From assembly GCA_028280485.1 (NCBI GenBank), contig JANQLS010000036.1, forward strand, positions 1 to 64,000: 64,000 bases of DNA, read 5' to 3'. Position 1 is the first letter of the stretch. Every line of letters starts with the position of its first letter. This document shows positions 44,882 through 54,083 of the stretch, piece after piece. This DNA comes from Planctomycetota bacterium (lineage in GTDB: Bacteria; Planctomycetota; UBA8108; JACQVS01). Both the position numbers and the translations under genes were made by a program. The notes below the pieces were generated by a model. That model saw nothing but the letters and a program-made list of their open reading frames with translations. It did not search any database and had not been told where the DNA came from.

Positions 44882-47800
44882 TCAATTTTGTTTCTTCGCC
44901 TTCTTCAACGCCCGCAACAATCGCTTTTTCTCTTCCTCACCACGAGTAAACCAATCCGTTGACCACACGCGATGGATGTTCCAACCTCGACGAGTGAGCA
45001 CTTCTTCTTTTAAGCGATCGCGGTCGCGACTGCACAAAATACGGTGATAGTTCGAGCCATCGCTTTCAACTCCGAGTAGACATTCGGTCTGGTCATCAGG
45101 ATTCAAAATCACCATATCGATGTAAGTTCCAGCGATGCCATAACGAGTGAGGACCGGGTAGCCCGCATCCTCGACCGCCCTTTCGATGGAAGTTTGGAAG
45201 GCGTTTTTAGAGCTGGAGTCGACTCCGGTTGGCTCCGTTTCGATCGCTTGGGATTGTGCAAATTCTAAGTATTGCTTGAAGTCATTCACGCCTCTCGCCT
45301 TTTCATCGCCACCCTCGATTTGATCGGGCCTTAAAGAGGAAAAAACTTCAGTACGTTTACGAGCTCGAGTGAATAAAACATTGAGACGACGATGGCCTCC
45401 AGCTTGATTGAGGGGGCCGAATCGTTGGGGGACTTTGTCGTTATCAGGGACTGGGCCGTAAGTGCAAGAGATTAAGATGGCATCGCGTTCATCTCCCTGA
45501 ACGTTCTCTAAGTTTTTAACGAAGAGAGGTTCTGACATTTCTTCTAAGCAGGTGAGCGCCAAGCGAGTCTCGTCATCTTCACCGGCCTTCTCATCTAAGA
45601 GATCTAAGATAAGATCGCGTTGATGGATGTTCATGGTGGCGATACCTAGGCTTTCCCGATCCTCTTCGGAAAGGCTGACCGTTTCTTTCGCGTGGACGAT
45701 AATCGCTTCGACGACAGCTTTGGCTTCTTCGATATTCTTTTGGCGGTAAAATTGACCATCTGGAATCGGATGCCACTTCACTCCTAAATTGGGATGGCGG
45801 CGGTGTCGCGAGGGGAAAACGACTAATTTTTCGTCGTAGTATGAATTGTTCGAAAACTCGATTAAGGAATGATGCTCACTTCGGTAGTGCCAGCGAAGCA
45901 TACAAGGGGGGTAGACCTTGGAAGCTGCTTCTAAGATCGATTCCACCTCTTCGGCAGAAGTCAGATCTTCGTCGTCATCCTCGAGTTCTTCCGAAGCTCG
46001 ACTAAAGAAGCTCGTGGGAGGCATCTGTCGAGTGTCTCCCACGACGACCAATTGTTGCGTTCGAGCCAAAGCTCCCAAACCATCTTCGGGGCGAATTTGT
46101 GAAGCCTCATCCATAACGACTAAATCAAATTCGATTTCTCCCGGGGGTAAAAATTGGGCGATGGATAAGGGGCTCATCATCCAACAAGGTTTTAAGGATT
46201 GAAGAGCTTGACCCGCCCTTTTGACAAGTTGGCGAATGGGAATATGCCTTCGCTTTTTATCACACTCTCGTTTAATAAGAGAGAGCTCGGTCCAATCCCG
46301 TACCCTTCCTTTTGATATCCCCGTCGGGGCTTCATTTTGAACGAGGCCTTCGGCAATCTTACCTCGGTTCCATTCGAGTGAGGCCTGATCTGTGGACTGA
46401 AATTCTTTTCGAGTGCGTTCGTGGCGAACTCGATCGAAGGTAGCTAAGGCATCTTTAGTTTGAAGCAGTTCACGGCCCATCCCATCGTAAAGCGAGTGGT
46501 AGAGGGCATCGCTTAGGGCTTCGGGGGGGAGCTCTTTTCTTTCCCCTGCCTCGAGCACTGAGAGAGCGCCACTTTCGATGACTGATCGGCGAGCTCGACA
46601 GTAGTTAGCCCAGGGTAAAAGTTGCCCCATCGAATGGAGGCAGGCTTCTAATCCGGATCGAACCGTTAAGATGTCCCGATCCAACCAACGTTCGGTGAAG
46701 GGGCAAGGAGCTTCTGCTGAACCGAATTTTCTCAGTGGTATGAAGGATTCCTCTAAGGCTTCGATTTTTGCTTTAAAGCGGGGAAGGATTTCTGTGATTG
46801 CTTCAATTCTTTTTTGAGGCTCAACTCTCACCATCCACGACTGCCAGGACCAAGGTAGCCCCAAGGAAAACAAGCGTTGAGCCCAACCTTGAAGGATGGC
46901 GAGTCCATCTCTTCTTTTGGGGTAATCTTTAAATTCAGTATCGAAGGCTAAAGGGAAAAATTTCGACTTCTCTAAGCTCTCGCGAACCGATTGTGCCTCC
47001 CAGAGAACAGTGAGAACGCGGTCAAATTCCTCATAGGCTTCGGCCCGAAGATCATCATCGATCTCGATGCAATCGGTCAGTGAGGAAAGTGCCTTTTGAA
47101 TTTTATCAAGGTGAGTTACCCAGTCTTCAAGGCTTTGTTGCTCGTTCAGGTGAGGGCAGGAACCTTCTTCCGTCGCCCAAAATAAGGCTTCAATTTTTGC
47201 GAGACTGTTACTGAGGCTTTCGATGCTCGCCGATTTTTCTTCTATTGCTCGAAGTTGATCTAAGTGAGAGTTGAGATTTTCGATCAGAGATCGGGCAGTT
47301 TCTTCATCGGTGAGCTCAATCAATTTTTGAGCCCATGGGATGGCGACTTTTAAATATTCCCAATCGGTTTCTAATCCCTTGAAATGATCGCCGAAGGAAT
47401 GGGAGAAGGTGTCTTCATTTTCGAAGGTGCTCAGTCGCTCTTGAAAGAGTTCAAGCCGTTCTAACTTTTCAAAGATGCGTTCATCTTTTGCCGCTTGCGA
47501 AGACTTCGTGAAGCTGTGGAGTTGTTTCCGAGCTTCCGCTGCTTTACCCCAAGGCCACCAACTGAAGAACTGTCCCCGGGCCGCTCTCAGAGTCGTTCGA
47601 AGAGATATGAGTTCGTCTCCCTTGGGGGCATCTCTCAATGAAAAATGTTCTTCTAAAAACTGACGCTCATCTAAGAGTTTACTTTTCTGTTCCAATGCTT
47701 GGCTCAATAGAGCCTGAGTGACCGAATCTAAAAAAGACGTTTTTAATTGATGGGGAGACGTGCCCGGAAAGAGTTGTAGATGACGTTGAACTTGAAACTC

Positions 47801-49918
47801 ATTTTTTAGGCGTTCAACTGCGAGCTCATCGCCGGTGATGGAGAGAGGATTACGATCTTCAGTTGAAAGCTTAAGATGAGCAACGAGTGGCTGGATGATT
47901 CCTTCGATTTCTTGAAGAGTAAAATAGAGGTCTTCGATTCGAAAGAGTTTAAACCCTTGTTGAGAAACTAATTTTAATAGTTCTCGAAGGTGGTCTATTT
48001 GAGAACGATTCCAGGCGTAGGGAGTTTTGATCCAATGAGCTTTCGCCAAGGTGGAATCAAATTGATCGAGTTGATCGACAAAGGCATCGAAAGCTTGTTG
48101 ATCTTCAGGAGTTGACCATACTTGGTCAGCGAGACCAGGATTCCAAGTTGCCGGCGGGAGGTAATTACCGGAATGGATCTTTTTCAGATTTTCAATCGCC
48201 TGGAGTTCAGGTTGATCGGCGAGTTGGTGATCTCGTAAAAAGGTTTCGACTTCATTTTGAATTTCTTCGGTGAGTTCTAGGCTTTTTTTCAGTCCTGCTT
48301 CGAAGTGCTCTCGATCATTGGGCAGGATGGTCTGGGCTTCAAAGCCCTTCCAGCTGCGAGCATTCTCTAAGATTTCTTCTTTGAGATGCTGTGAAGCATG
48401 AGCTAAGGCATCTCGAGCTTTTTCCATATCGAGCCGTGTGGGGCTCTCGGCTAAGGGGCCATTTAGGGGGTAGCTTTCGAGGACTTGTTCCTCGGGCAGA
48501 AGAACTCTCACCCGTTGTGCGTAATCATGCGCATTCCAAAGAACCTCTTCGACGGTATCTTCAAAGGGACCGATTTCTTCACGAATGATGTCGATGTAGC
48601 TCGTAAGAGTATCTCGTTTTTTATTGAGTCTTTTTTGAGGATCGGTCTTTTGAGTGTCTTCGAGTCGAATATCTAATCGATTGCGCAAATCTTCTAAAAG
48701 AAGGGGCATCTTTGCCTTGTGACTGTGGAGTTCTAAACAGAACTCTCCTAAAGACACATCGTCGAGTTTGCGCCGTACCACTTGTAAGGCCGCGAGTTTT
48801 TCAGAAAGGAACAGCACGCGCTTTCCTTGATCCAAGGCACAGGCGATCAAATTTGTAATCGTTTGTGACTTGCCCGTTCCCGGGGGGCCTTCGATGACCA
48901 AATTGTTGCCTCGCATCGAGTGCAGCAAGCTTGAGTACTGAGTGCTGTCAGCATCTAAAACGATGGGAAGTGCATTTTGGCTTTGGCATTCCTCCACTTC
49001 CTTTTCGGAAGGGAGCTGGGTCAATGTCGGCTCTCGTCCCAAAAGAACATCTTGAACTAAGTGGCTGTGGAGGGGAGATGTTCCTCCTGGCCAAAGCTCA
49101 GGGTCGAGGTCGAGGTGCATCCGGTGTTTGGCAAAACTGAAAAAGCCAAACACCATACGTCGTTGAATACTCCAGCCCGAAGTTTGGGGATGGTCGGCGA
49201 TCGATTCTTGAACTAAGTCTAGGTAGCTTTCGACGTCGAAATCAGCTTCAGCATTTTCATCTTCGGAGTCAAAGCCCGGTAGATCGATTCCAAACTCTTG
49301 TCTGAGTTTTGAAGCTAATGAAATATTGGGGCTTAAATCTTCACCATCGTAATGAACGCTATAAGTAAAGCGGTAAATTCCTCGCCCGGACTCGGCTGTG
49401 CCGATCTTCGTTCGTTTTCTTTCTAAAGAAACGGGAATGAGGATGAGCGGGGCTTGAACGAGGCGTCCTTCCGGTTCTTCATTCCATTCTAAGAAGCCGA
49501 TCGCTAAGTGGAGAAGGTTGACTCCGCTCGATTCATTGGCTTCTCTAAAGTCGGTGAGGATGCGTCTCAGGCGACGATCGAAAAGATCCGGGGTGAGATT
49601 CGTTTGAAGACGATTATCGTTGTGCTTGGGGGATTCCGTTTTTTCTTTAGGAAGCGTGACTTCTTCCCTTGAGCTCTCATCTGAATTAGAAGCTGAGTCA
49701 GCGGAGCTGTCTTCAGGGGGATTTTCAGATTCTTCTTCAGGGAATGGCTCTAGGATCATCGACCGAGTTCGCTCCACCAAAAATTCGTAAACTTGGCGGG
49801 GTACTTCATCCACGATTTCAATCGAACTCGAACCGAGGCGAAAGTTGAGAAGCTTATTCTTAAGAGTTAAGTCGAGCAGCTTTTCTCGGAGACGTTCTAA
49901 GGCGAGAGCAGGATCCAC
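44882..49918 (-). CDS. DUF4011 / SF1 helicase with C-terminal Vsr-like nuclease domain
   Basis: This 1678-residue protein begins with a DUF4011 region (RLREKLLDLTLKNKLLNFR ... PLILIPVSLERK). The helicase Walker A motif is GPPGTGKS at 344-351. A long coiled region of about 700 residues splits the helicase, whose later motifs are VVMDEASQIRPEDG, VVGDTRQMPPTSFF, LRWHYRSEH, ENVQGDERDAILIS and LNVLFTRARKR. The last 130 residues look like a Vsr/MTES_1575 restriction-endonuclease fold (TSIERAVEDAGY ... YIDMVILNPDD ... GVESDGSNYH ... RRGWNIHRVWSTDW). Relatives with this layout occur in defence islands (from memory), but no other defence gene is adjacent here. An accessory nucleic-acid surveillance role is inferred. 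Confidence 0.87.
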   Translation of the reverse strand: MDPALALERLREKLLDLTLKNKLLNFRLGSSSIEIVDEVPRQVYEFLVERTRSMILEPFPEEESENPPEDSSADSASNSDESSREEVTLPKEKTESPKHNDNRLQTNLTPDLFDRRLRRILTDFREANESSGVNLLHLAIGFLEWNEEPEGRLVQAPLILIPVSLERKRTKIGTAESGRGIYRFTYSVHYDGEDLSPNISLASKLRQEFGIDLPGFDSEDENAEADFDVESYLDLVQESIADHPQTSGWSIQRRMVFGFFSFAKHRMHLDLDPELWPGGTSPLHSHLVQDVLLGREPTLTQLPSEKEVEECQSQNALPIVLDADSTQYSSLLHSMRGNNLVIEGPPGTGKSQTITNLIACALDQGKRVLFLSEKLAALQVVRRKLDDVSLGEFCLELHSHKAKMPLLLEDLRNRLDIRLEDTQKTDPQKRLNKKRDTLTSYIDIIREEIGPFEDTVEEVLWNAHDYAQRVRVLLPEEQVLESYPLNGPLAESPTRLDMEKARDALAHASQHLKEEILENARSWKGFEAQTILPNDREHFEAGLKKSLELTEEIQNEVETFLRDHQLADQPELQAIENLKKIHSGNYLPPATWNPGLADQVWSTPEDQQAFDAFVDQLDQFDSTLAKAHWIKTPYAWNRSQIDHLRELLKLVSQQGFKLFRIEDLYFTLQEIEGIIQPLVAHLKLSTEDRNPLSITGDELAVERLKNEFQVQRHLQLFPGTSPHQLKTSFLDSVTQALLSQALEQKSKLLDERQFLEEHFSLRDAPKGDELISLRTTLRAARGQFFSWWPWGKAAEARKQLHSFTKSSQAAKDERIFEKLERLELFQERLSTFENEDTFSHSFGDHFKGLETDWEYLKVAIPWAQKLIELTDEETARSLIENLNSHLDQLRAIEEKSASIESLSNSLAKIEALFWATEEGSCPHLNEQQSLEDWVTHLDKIQKALSSLTDCIEIDDDLRAEAYEEFDRVLTVLWEAQSVRESLEKSKFFPLAFDTEFKDYPKRRDGLAILQGWAQRLFSLGLPWSWQSWMVRVEPQKRIEAITEILPRFKAKIEALEESFIPLRKFGSAEAPCPFTERWLDRDILTVRSGLEACLHSMGQLLPWANYCRARRSVIESGALSVLEAGERKELPPEALSDALYHSLYDGMGRELLQTKDALATFDRVRHERTRKEFQSTDQASLEWNRGKIAEGLVQNEAPTGISKGRVRDWTELSLIKRECDKKRRHIPIRQLVKRAGQALQSLKPCWMMSPLSIAQFLPPGEIEFDLVVMDEASQIRPEDGLGALARTQQLVVVGDTRQMPPTSFFSRASEELEDDDEDLTSAEEVESILEAASKVYPPCMLRWHYRSEHHSLIEFSNNSYYDEKLVVFPSRHRRHPNLGVKWHPIPDGQFYRQKNIEEAKAVVEAIIVHAKETVSLSEEDRESLGIATMNIHQRDLILDLLDEKAGEDDETRLALTCLEEMSEPLFVKNLENVQGDERDAILISCTYGPVPDNDKVPQRFGPLNQAGGHRRLNVLFTRARKRTEVFSSLRPDQIEGGDEKARGVNDFKQYLEFAQSQAIETEPTGVDSSSKNAFQTSIERAVEDAGYPVLTRYGIAGTYIDMVILNPDDQTECLLGVESDGSNYHRILCSRDRDRLKEEVLTRRGWNIHRVWSTDWFTRGEEEKKRLLRALKKAKKQN

Positions 49919-49979
49919 AGTGTTGACTCACTTTTAGTTTTATTTCAGATTGAAAAAGAAGCCCTAAACGTAGCCAAAA

Positions 49980-50007
49980 AAAACGCCACCCGCAAGGGTG
50001 GCGTTTT
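49980..50007. terminator. Intrinsic terminator with GCAA tetraloop
   Basis: A 12-base-pair perfect stem (49980-49991 and 49996-50007) closes a GCAA loop, with A-tract and T-tract flanks. It would stop minus-strand transcription before the helicase gene and plus-strand transcription leaving that region. Confidence 0.85.
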
Positions 50008-50158
50008 AATTCATCGTTATGTTTTAAAAAGCTGAAGCAGGAGGAAACTCTGCCGAGTTGGGATCAACTTGGGGTGGACTTCACCTCTTCAGGTCTATGT
50101 CCCGGGGAGCGGCAGTGATTTTTTAGATCAATTCAAACTTTAAGCCAAATGGCGCTTT

Positions 50159-50303
50159 ATTATCCCTCGCTAATGCTTCGGGCTTGGGAGGTCGGTAATT
50201 TCCACTTAGGACTCATAGATAAATAGTGTGAAATCCCTTGCGACAGCTTCAACTTTGAAAGCGATTCTCGCCCCTCAAGCCCGAAGCTTTAGCGAGGGAT
50301 AAT
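50159..50303. repeat. R1-type inverted repeat, wide-loop copy
   Basis: The 28-base arms 50159-50186 and 50276-50303 match at 27 of 28 positions and contain the same CCCTCGCTAATGCTTCGGGC core as other R1 elements. They are separated by 89 bases. A CTCACAGCC end sequence follows at about 50344. Confidence 0.85.
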
Positions 50304-50350
50304 GGAGCTCTCACCAACTTGAAGTTGGGTTTTCTTGAAAAACTCACAGC

Positions 50351-50579
50351 CTGGCGGGGTGAAAGCAAATCTGTGATTTGCTGAAACGGTTGAAACAAGG
50401 CCCTTCGGGCTTGTTTCAACTTAAAGACTAAAACCTTATCAACAGGTTTTGAGCCGAGTTGGGATCAACTCGGCCGCGGACTTAGGCTCTTTGAGCCTGA
50501 GTCTGGCGGAGTGAAAGCAAATCGGAGATTTGCTGGAACGGTTGAAACAAGGCCCTTCGGGCTTGTTTCAACTTAAAGA
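50351..50579. repeat. Composite repeat R2: two 77-bp direct copies around nested palindromes
   Basis: Direct copies at 50351-50427 and 50503-50579 differ at only a few positions. Each contains two hairpins, GCAAATCTGTGATTTGC-like and GAAACAAGGCCC...GGGCTTGTTTC. Between them lies the palindrome GCCGAGTTGGGATCAACTCGGC-type (50453-50474) and AGGCTCTTTGAGCCT. The right copy ends 2 bases from the stop codon of the DksA-like gene. A third copy follows recA. Confidence 0.9.
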
Positions 50580-50581
50580 AA

Positions 50582-51397
50582 TCAGTATCTCGGATACGTC
50601 GGAGCGGAAAAGTTTCTCTTCTCCAACATAGATTGGGCTTTCACGCTAAAGCGGGCCCAGGGGATATAGAGAAGGCGCTCGACGTTGATTTCCTCACCGG
50701 TCATCTCGCAGATCCCGAAGCTTCCGTCGTCTAATTTTTGCAGGGCGTGGACGACGTCTTGAAGCTCTTTGGATTCACTCTCAGCTAAGCGAAGTGAAAT
50801 GTCCGCGGTAGCTCCACTCGTGGCCTTATCGGCTTCATCGCCACCCGTCGGGTTAGCATTTTCATTCGTACCGAGATGCTCAGATTCCAGATAAGACAAG
50901 GATCCAGTCAACTGAGCCCTACGGTTCAGAAGGTTTTTACGAATCTGATCTAGGTCTTTTTTCTTGATCCGTTTTGCGAGTGGGGGAAGCTTCTTCGTCG
51001 CCTTTTCGAGCGTCGTCAGCTCATCGTCATCGTCGTCTTCATCTTCCACGACAGCGGCGGCCGAAGCTTTTTTGGCGGGCTTCGTCGTCTTCTTTGCTGT
51101 TTTCTTGGCTGCTTTTTTCTTTGAAACCGGCTCGGCCTTTTTAGTGGTCGTCGACTTCTTTGTCGTTTTTTTGGTGGTAGCCTTTTTCGTTGTTTCCTTT
51201 TTAGCTGCCGTTTTCTTTTTGGCAGCAGTTTTCTTAGCCGCTTTTTTAACGGTCTTCTTTTTGGCTACTTTCTTAGCGGCTGCTTTTTTCGTTGTCGCCT
51301 TTTTGGCAGTTTTCTTCGCAACAGCTTTTTTCTTTGCAGTAGTTTTCTTTGTGGCCTTCTTGGTTTTTTTGGCTTTAGCTTTCTTCTTTTGAGCCAT
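50582..51397 (-). CDS. Histone H1-like Lys/Ala-rich protein fused to a DksA/TraR-type domain
   Basis: This 271-residue protein starts with about 115 residues made of Lys/Ala/Thr repeats (KKTAKKATTKKAAAKK type), like bacterial H1 homologues that bind DNA. An acidic patch (VEDEDDDDDEL) follows, then a DksA/TraR-like helical hairpin (IRKNLLNRRAQLTGSLSYLE ... SESKELQDVVHALQKL) and a zinc-finger-type end (DDGSFGICEMTGEEIN ... IPWARFSVKAQ). Only one of the four zinc cysteines remains, so zinc binding is doubtful. It may act at RNA polymerase or on the nucleoid, which is inference. A strong composite repeat abuts its stop. Confidence 0.85.
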   Translation of the reverse strand: MAQKKKAKAKKTKKATKKTTAKKKAVAKKTAKKATTKKAAAKKVAKKKTVKKAAKKTAAKKKTAAKKETTKKATTKKTTKKSTTTKKAEPVSKKKAAKKTAKKTTKPAKKASAAAVVEDEDDDDDELTTLEKATKKLPPLAKRIKKKDLDQIRKNLLNRRAQLTGSLSYLESEHLGTNENANPTGGDEADKATSGATADISLRLAESESKELQDVVHALQKLDDGSFGICEMTGEEINVERLLYIPWARFSVKAQSMLEKRNFSAPTYPRY

Positions 51398-51956
51398 CTC
51401 GCCGTCCCTGCATGTTTAATGAAAGCCGATAAATGGGGTCATCAAGCGAGTGCATATCTCTAATTTAAGATATAGCAACACTTAAGCCCTGTCTGGCGTC
51501 CTCGTTGAGGTCGTCTAAGGAAGAGGAGCTGAGCTTGTTTTCTCTTCGTGGATCTGGGACCTCTCACCGGCCGAATGAATCGTTGATCACGAATGGATAT
51601 CGGGCACAGAATGAGGGAACAAATCTTCCGCCAGCTAATAAAAAAGACGCAAGGAATATAGTATCTTTTGTCTCTGAGTCAAGGATGGAGATAAAAGATT
51701 GTTGCACTAGGTCACCTCTGCGAGGTGGTGCTAAGTCTTTTTATAGATTTGCTTTATGTTGTTTTTTGGCTGGGGTTGGAGCCGCTGACATATCTTCTAT
51801 TAGAAGAGGTTTTCGTTCCTACGCCTATATTTTTGGGGTTTTGATTCGGACTGCTTTCTAAGTCGAAATGTATTAATGTAGTCATTTGTTCAACGCACTG
51901 GAAACCAGCCGGTTAGGTCGATCCTCGAACCCTGGATCTCATTTTGATTCGAAACG
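51398..51956. other. Intergenic region with no supported gene
   Basis: These 559 bases lie between divergent genes. A 118-codon plus-strand frame at 51505-51861 has no recognisable domain or ribosome-binding site and atypical composition, so it is not called. Promoters for both flanking genes are expected here, but no consensus stands out. Confidence 0.5.
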
Positions 51957-54062
51957 ATGTCACGACGGATAAAGCGCAATCCATCCCAGCGCCCATTTGA
52001 GGGAATAAAGATCTTACTAACGGGAGCCCTGATTCTCATCTGGGGACAATCACTTTTCACGATAAACTCTCGTGCGAGTGCCGAGGACATTCCCTTTGAA
52101 GAGCGACGGACCCATTGGGCTTTTCAGCCTCTTAAATCAAATAGCTCTTTCGCCGAACTAGAACACCCTCGAGTTCGCTCTCCCATCGATTCCCTTATCG
52201 TCGAGAAGTTGACTAAAGAGGGGCTCGAGTTAGCCCCGCGAGCTCAAAAGAAAACGTTGATCCGGCGATTGTACCTCGATCTTTTGGGTTTCCCGCCTGA
52301 CCCCGAACAAGTTCAAGTCTACCTCGACGATGATTCTCCCTTGGCTTGGGAACGATTAATCGATTCTCTTTTAGCTTCTCCCTTTTACGGCGAGCGGTGG
52401 GGGCGTCATTGGTTGGATGTCGTTCGCTATTCCGATACGAATGGCTCCGATGAGAACACGGTTCATGGGAAGGCTTATCGCTATCGTGATTACGTTATTC
52501 GAGCTTTCAATGAAGACCTGCCTTTCGATCAATTCATTCACGAACAGATCGCAGGTGATTTGATCTTAAAGTCAAACCCTCAATACCAACGAGGGTCTGA
52601 AAGCTTGACCGGAACTGGTTTCCTTCTCTTGGGACCAAAAGTGCTCGCCGAGCCTGACAAGCTCAAAATGAAATTAGACATCGTCGATGAACAGATCGAT
52701 ACGGTTGGGAAAGCCTTTTTAGGAATGTCGATCGGTTGTGCACGTTGCCATGACCATAAATTTGATCCCATTCGCCAAAAAGAATACTACGCTCTGGCGG
52801 GGGTTTTTCTCTCGACTCAAAGTATGAGTAGCTATAAGACCGTTGCGAAATGGTTAGAGCAACGCCGCTCGTTACCCGATGAGCTTCCTTCGATTGTTAA
52901 AGCAGAAAAAGAGTTGAAGGAAATTGATGGCAAGATTGCGAGCAAGAATAAACAACTCAAAGAGAAAAAGGGTGATCCCGAGAAGCTACAAACGATTCAA
53001 GGGGAGCTAAAGAAACTTAAAGAACTTCAAAAAGGGAAGCAGCAGTTTCTCGCCTCATATCCCCAGGTGATGGCGGTTCGGGATGAGGCTAAAAAAGTGC
53101 ATCAAGCCCTTTTGCCTCGTGGAGACCATCGCCTCGAAGGAGGAGAAACAGTTCAACGGGGGCTTCTCAATTTACTCGACCACCAAGTTACCTCACCTAA
53201 AATTGCTGAAGAAGAAAGTGGACGGCTCCAGTTAGCTCATTGGTTAAGTGATAAGCGTAATCCCTTGACAGCCAGAGTGATTGTGAATCGAATTTGGGCT
53301 TGGCACTTCGGTCGAGGCTTGGTTTCAACTCCCAACGATTTTGGTTTGCGGGGATCCAAGCCCAACCATCCCGAGTTACTGGATTGGTTGGCGACTTCAC
53401 TCATCGAAGGCGGTTGGTCTATCAAGAGTCTTCACCGTAAAATTTTACTTTCTTCTACTTATCAATCAGGACGAGCGGGCTTACCATTAGCGATTGAAAA
53501 AGATCCTGAAGGAGCGTTTCGGTCGCGCTGGGTGCCTCGCAGGATTGAAGCTGAAGTGTTGAGAGACAGTCTGTTAAAGGTATCTGGTGCCCTCGATTTT
53601 TCCTTCGGTGGAGATCTGATGAAGCAAAACAGTTTTGGGTATTATCGCGGAGTTCCGGGCATCGGAAAAAGCCGTCGACGTTCGGTTTACATTCCTGTCG
53701 TCCGAAATTCGATGCTCAATATCTTCTCGGCCTTTGACTACAACACACCGGAGATTTCAACGGCCCAACGACCTCAATCGATCGTCCCTCAGCAGGCCTT
53801 CTTCTTGATGAACAATGTCTTCATTCGTGAGAATGCTCAGCGGTTAGCCAGAGAGGTGCGATCGTTAGAAGGGACGCAAAGGGAGAAGATTGAGAGCTTG
53901 TACCAAAGAGTTTTTTCAAGAAATCCTTCGGCGAGAGAGCTACTTCAAATTAAAACTTATTTTGAAGCCGGAACTAATAAGCCGGTGACTCCCCAACAAA
54001 AGCTTTGGGAAGGATTGTGCCAAACGTTGATGAGTTCGAATGAATTCATCTATTTGCGTTAG
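51957..54062 (+). CDS. DUF1549/DUF1553 (PSD1-type) planctomycete protein
   Basis: This 701-residue protein has an N-terminal hydrophobic segment (GIKILLTGALILIWGQSLF) for export. The DUF1549 domain covers about residues 70-290 (SPIDSLIVEKLTKEGLEL ... YGERWGRHWLDVVRYSDTNG) and includes a heme-type CARCH motif. DUF1553 covers about 390-690 (NPLTARVIVNRIWAWHFGRGLV ... RPQSIVPQQAFFLMNN). The N-terminal cytochrome-like PSCyt1 domain of longer members is absent. It is followed by DUF1501 22 bases downstream, the standard operon. Function is unproven; these pairs are linked to periplasmic polymer handling. Confidence 0.92.
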   Translation: MSRRIKRNPSQRPFEGIKILLTGALILIWGQSLFTINSRASAEDIPFEERRTHWAFQPLKSNSSFAELEHPRVRSPIDSLIVEKLTKEGLELAPRAQKKTLIRRLYLDLLGFPPDPEQVQVYLDDDSPLAWERLIDSLLASPFYGERWGRHWLDVVRYSDTNGSDENTVHGKAYRYRDYVIRAFNEDLPFDQFIHEQIAGDLILKSNPQYQRGSESLTGTGFLLLGPKVLAEPDKLKMKLDIVDEQIDTVGKAFLGMSIGCARCHDHKFDPIRQKEYYALAGVFLSTQSMSSYKTVAKWLEQRRSLPDELPSIVKAEKELKEIDGKIASKNKQLKEKKGDPEKLQTIQGELKKLKELQKGKQQFLASYPQVMAVRDEAKKVHQALLPRGDHRLEGGETVQRGLLNLLDHQVTSPKIAEEESGRLQLAHWLSDKRNPLTARVIVNRIWAWHFGRGLVSTPNDFGLRGSKPNHPELLDWLATSLIEGGWSIKSLHRKILLSSTYQSGRAGLPLAIEKDPEGAFRSRWVPRRIEAEVLRDSLLKVSGALDFSFGGDLMKQNSFGYYRGVPGIGKSRRRSVYIPVVRNSMLNIFSAFDYNTPEISTAQRPQSIVPQQAFFLMNNVFIRENAQRLAREVRSLEGTQREKIESLYQRVFSRNPSARELLQIKTYFEAGTNKPVTPQQKLWEGLCQTLMSSNEFIYLR

Positions 54063-54083
54063 GAAGATTCGAGATTTTGAAAA

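Noticed and set aside
50351..50579. Possible CRISPR array
   Set aside because: There are only two 77-bp direct copies with palindromes between them, no regular short repeats or spacers, and no cas genes.
50964..51392. Plus-strand frame of 142 codons rich in Phe/Val/Ala
   Set aside because: It is the antisense of the Lys/Ala repeat of the DksA-like gene; the composition is a mirror artefact.
51505..51861. 118-codon plus-strand frame
   Set aside because: It has no domain, ribosome-binding site or signal peptide, and its composition is unlike neighbouring genes.
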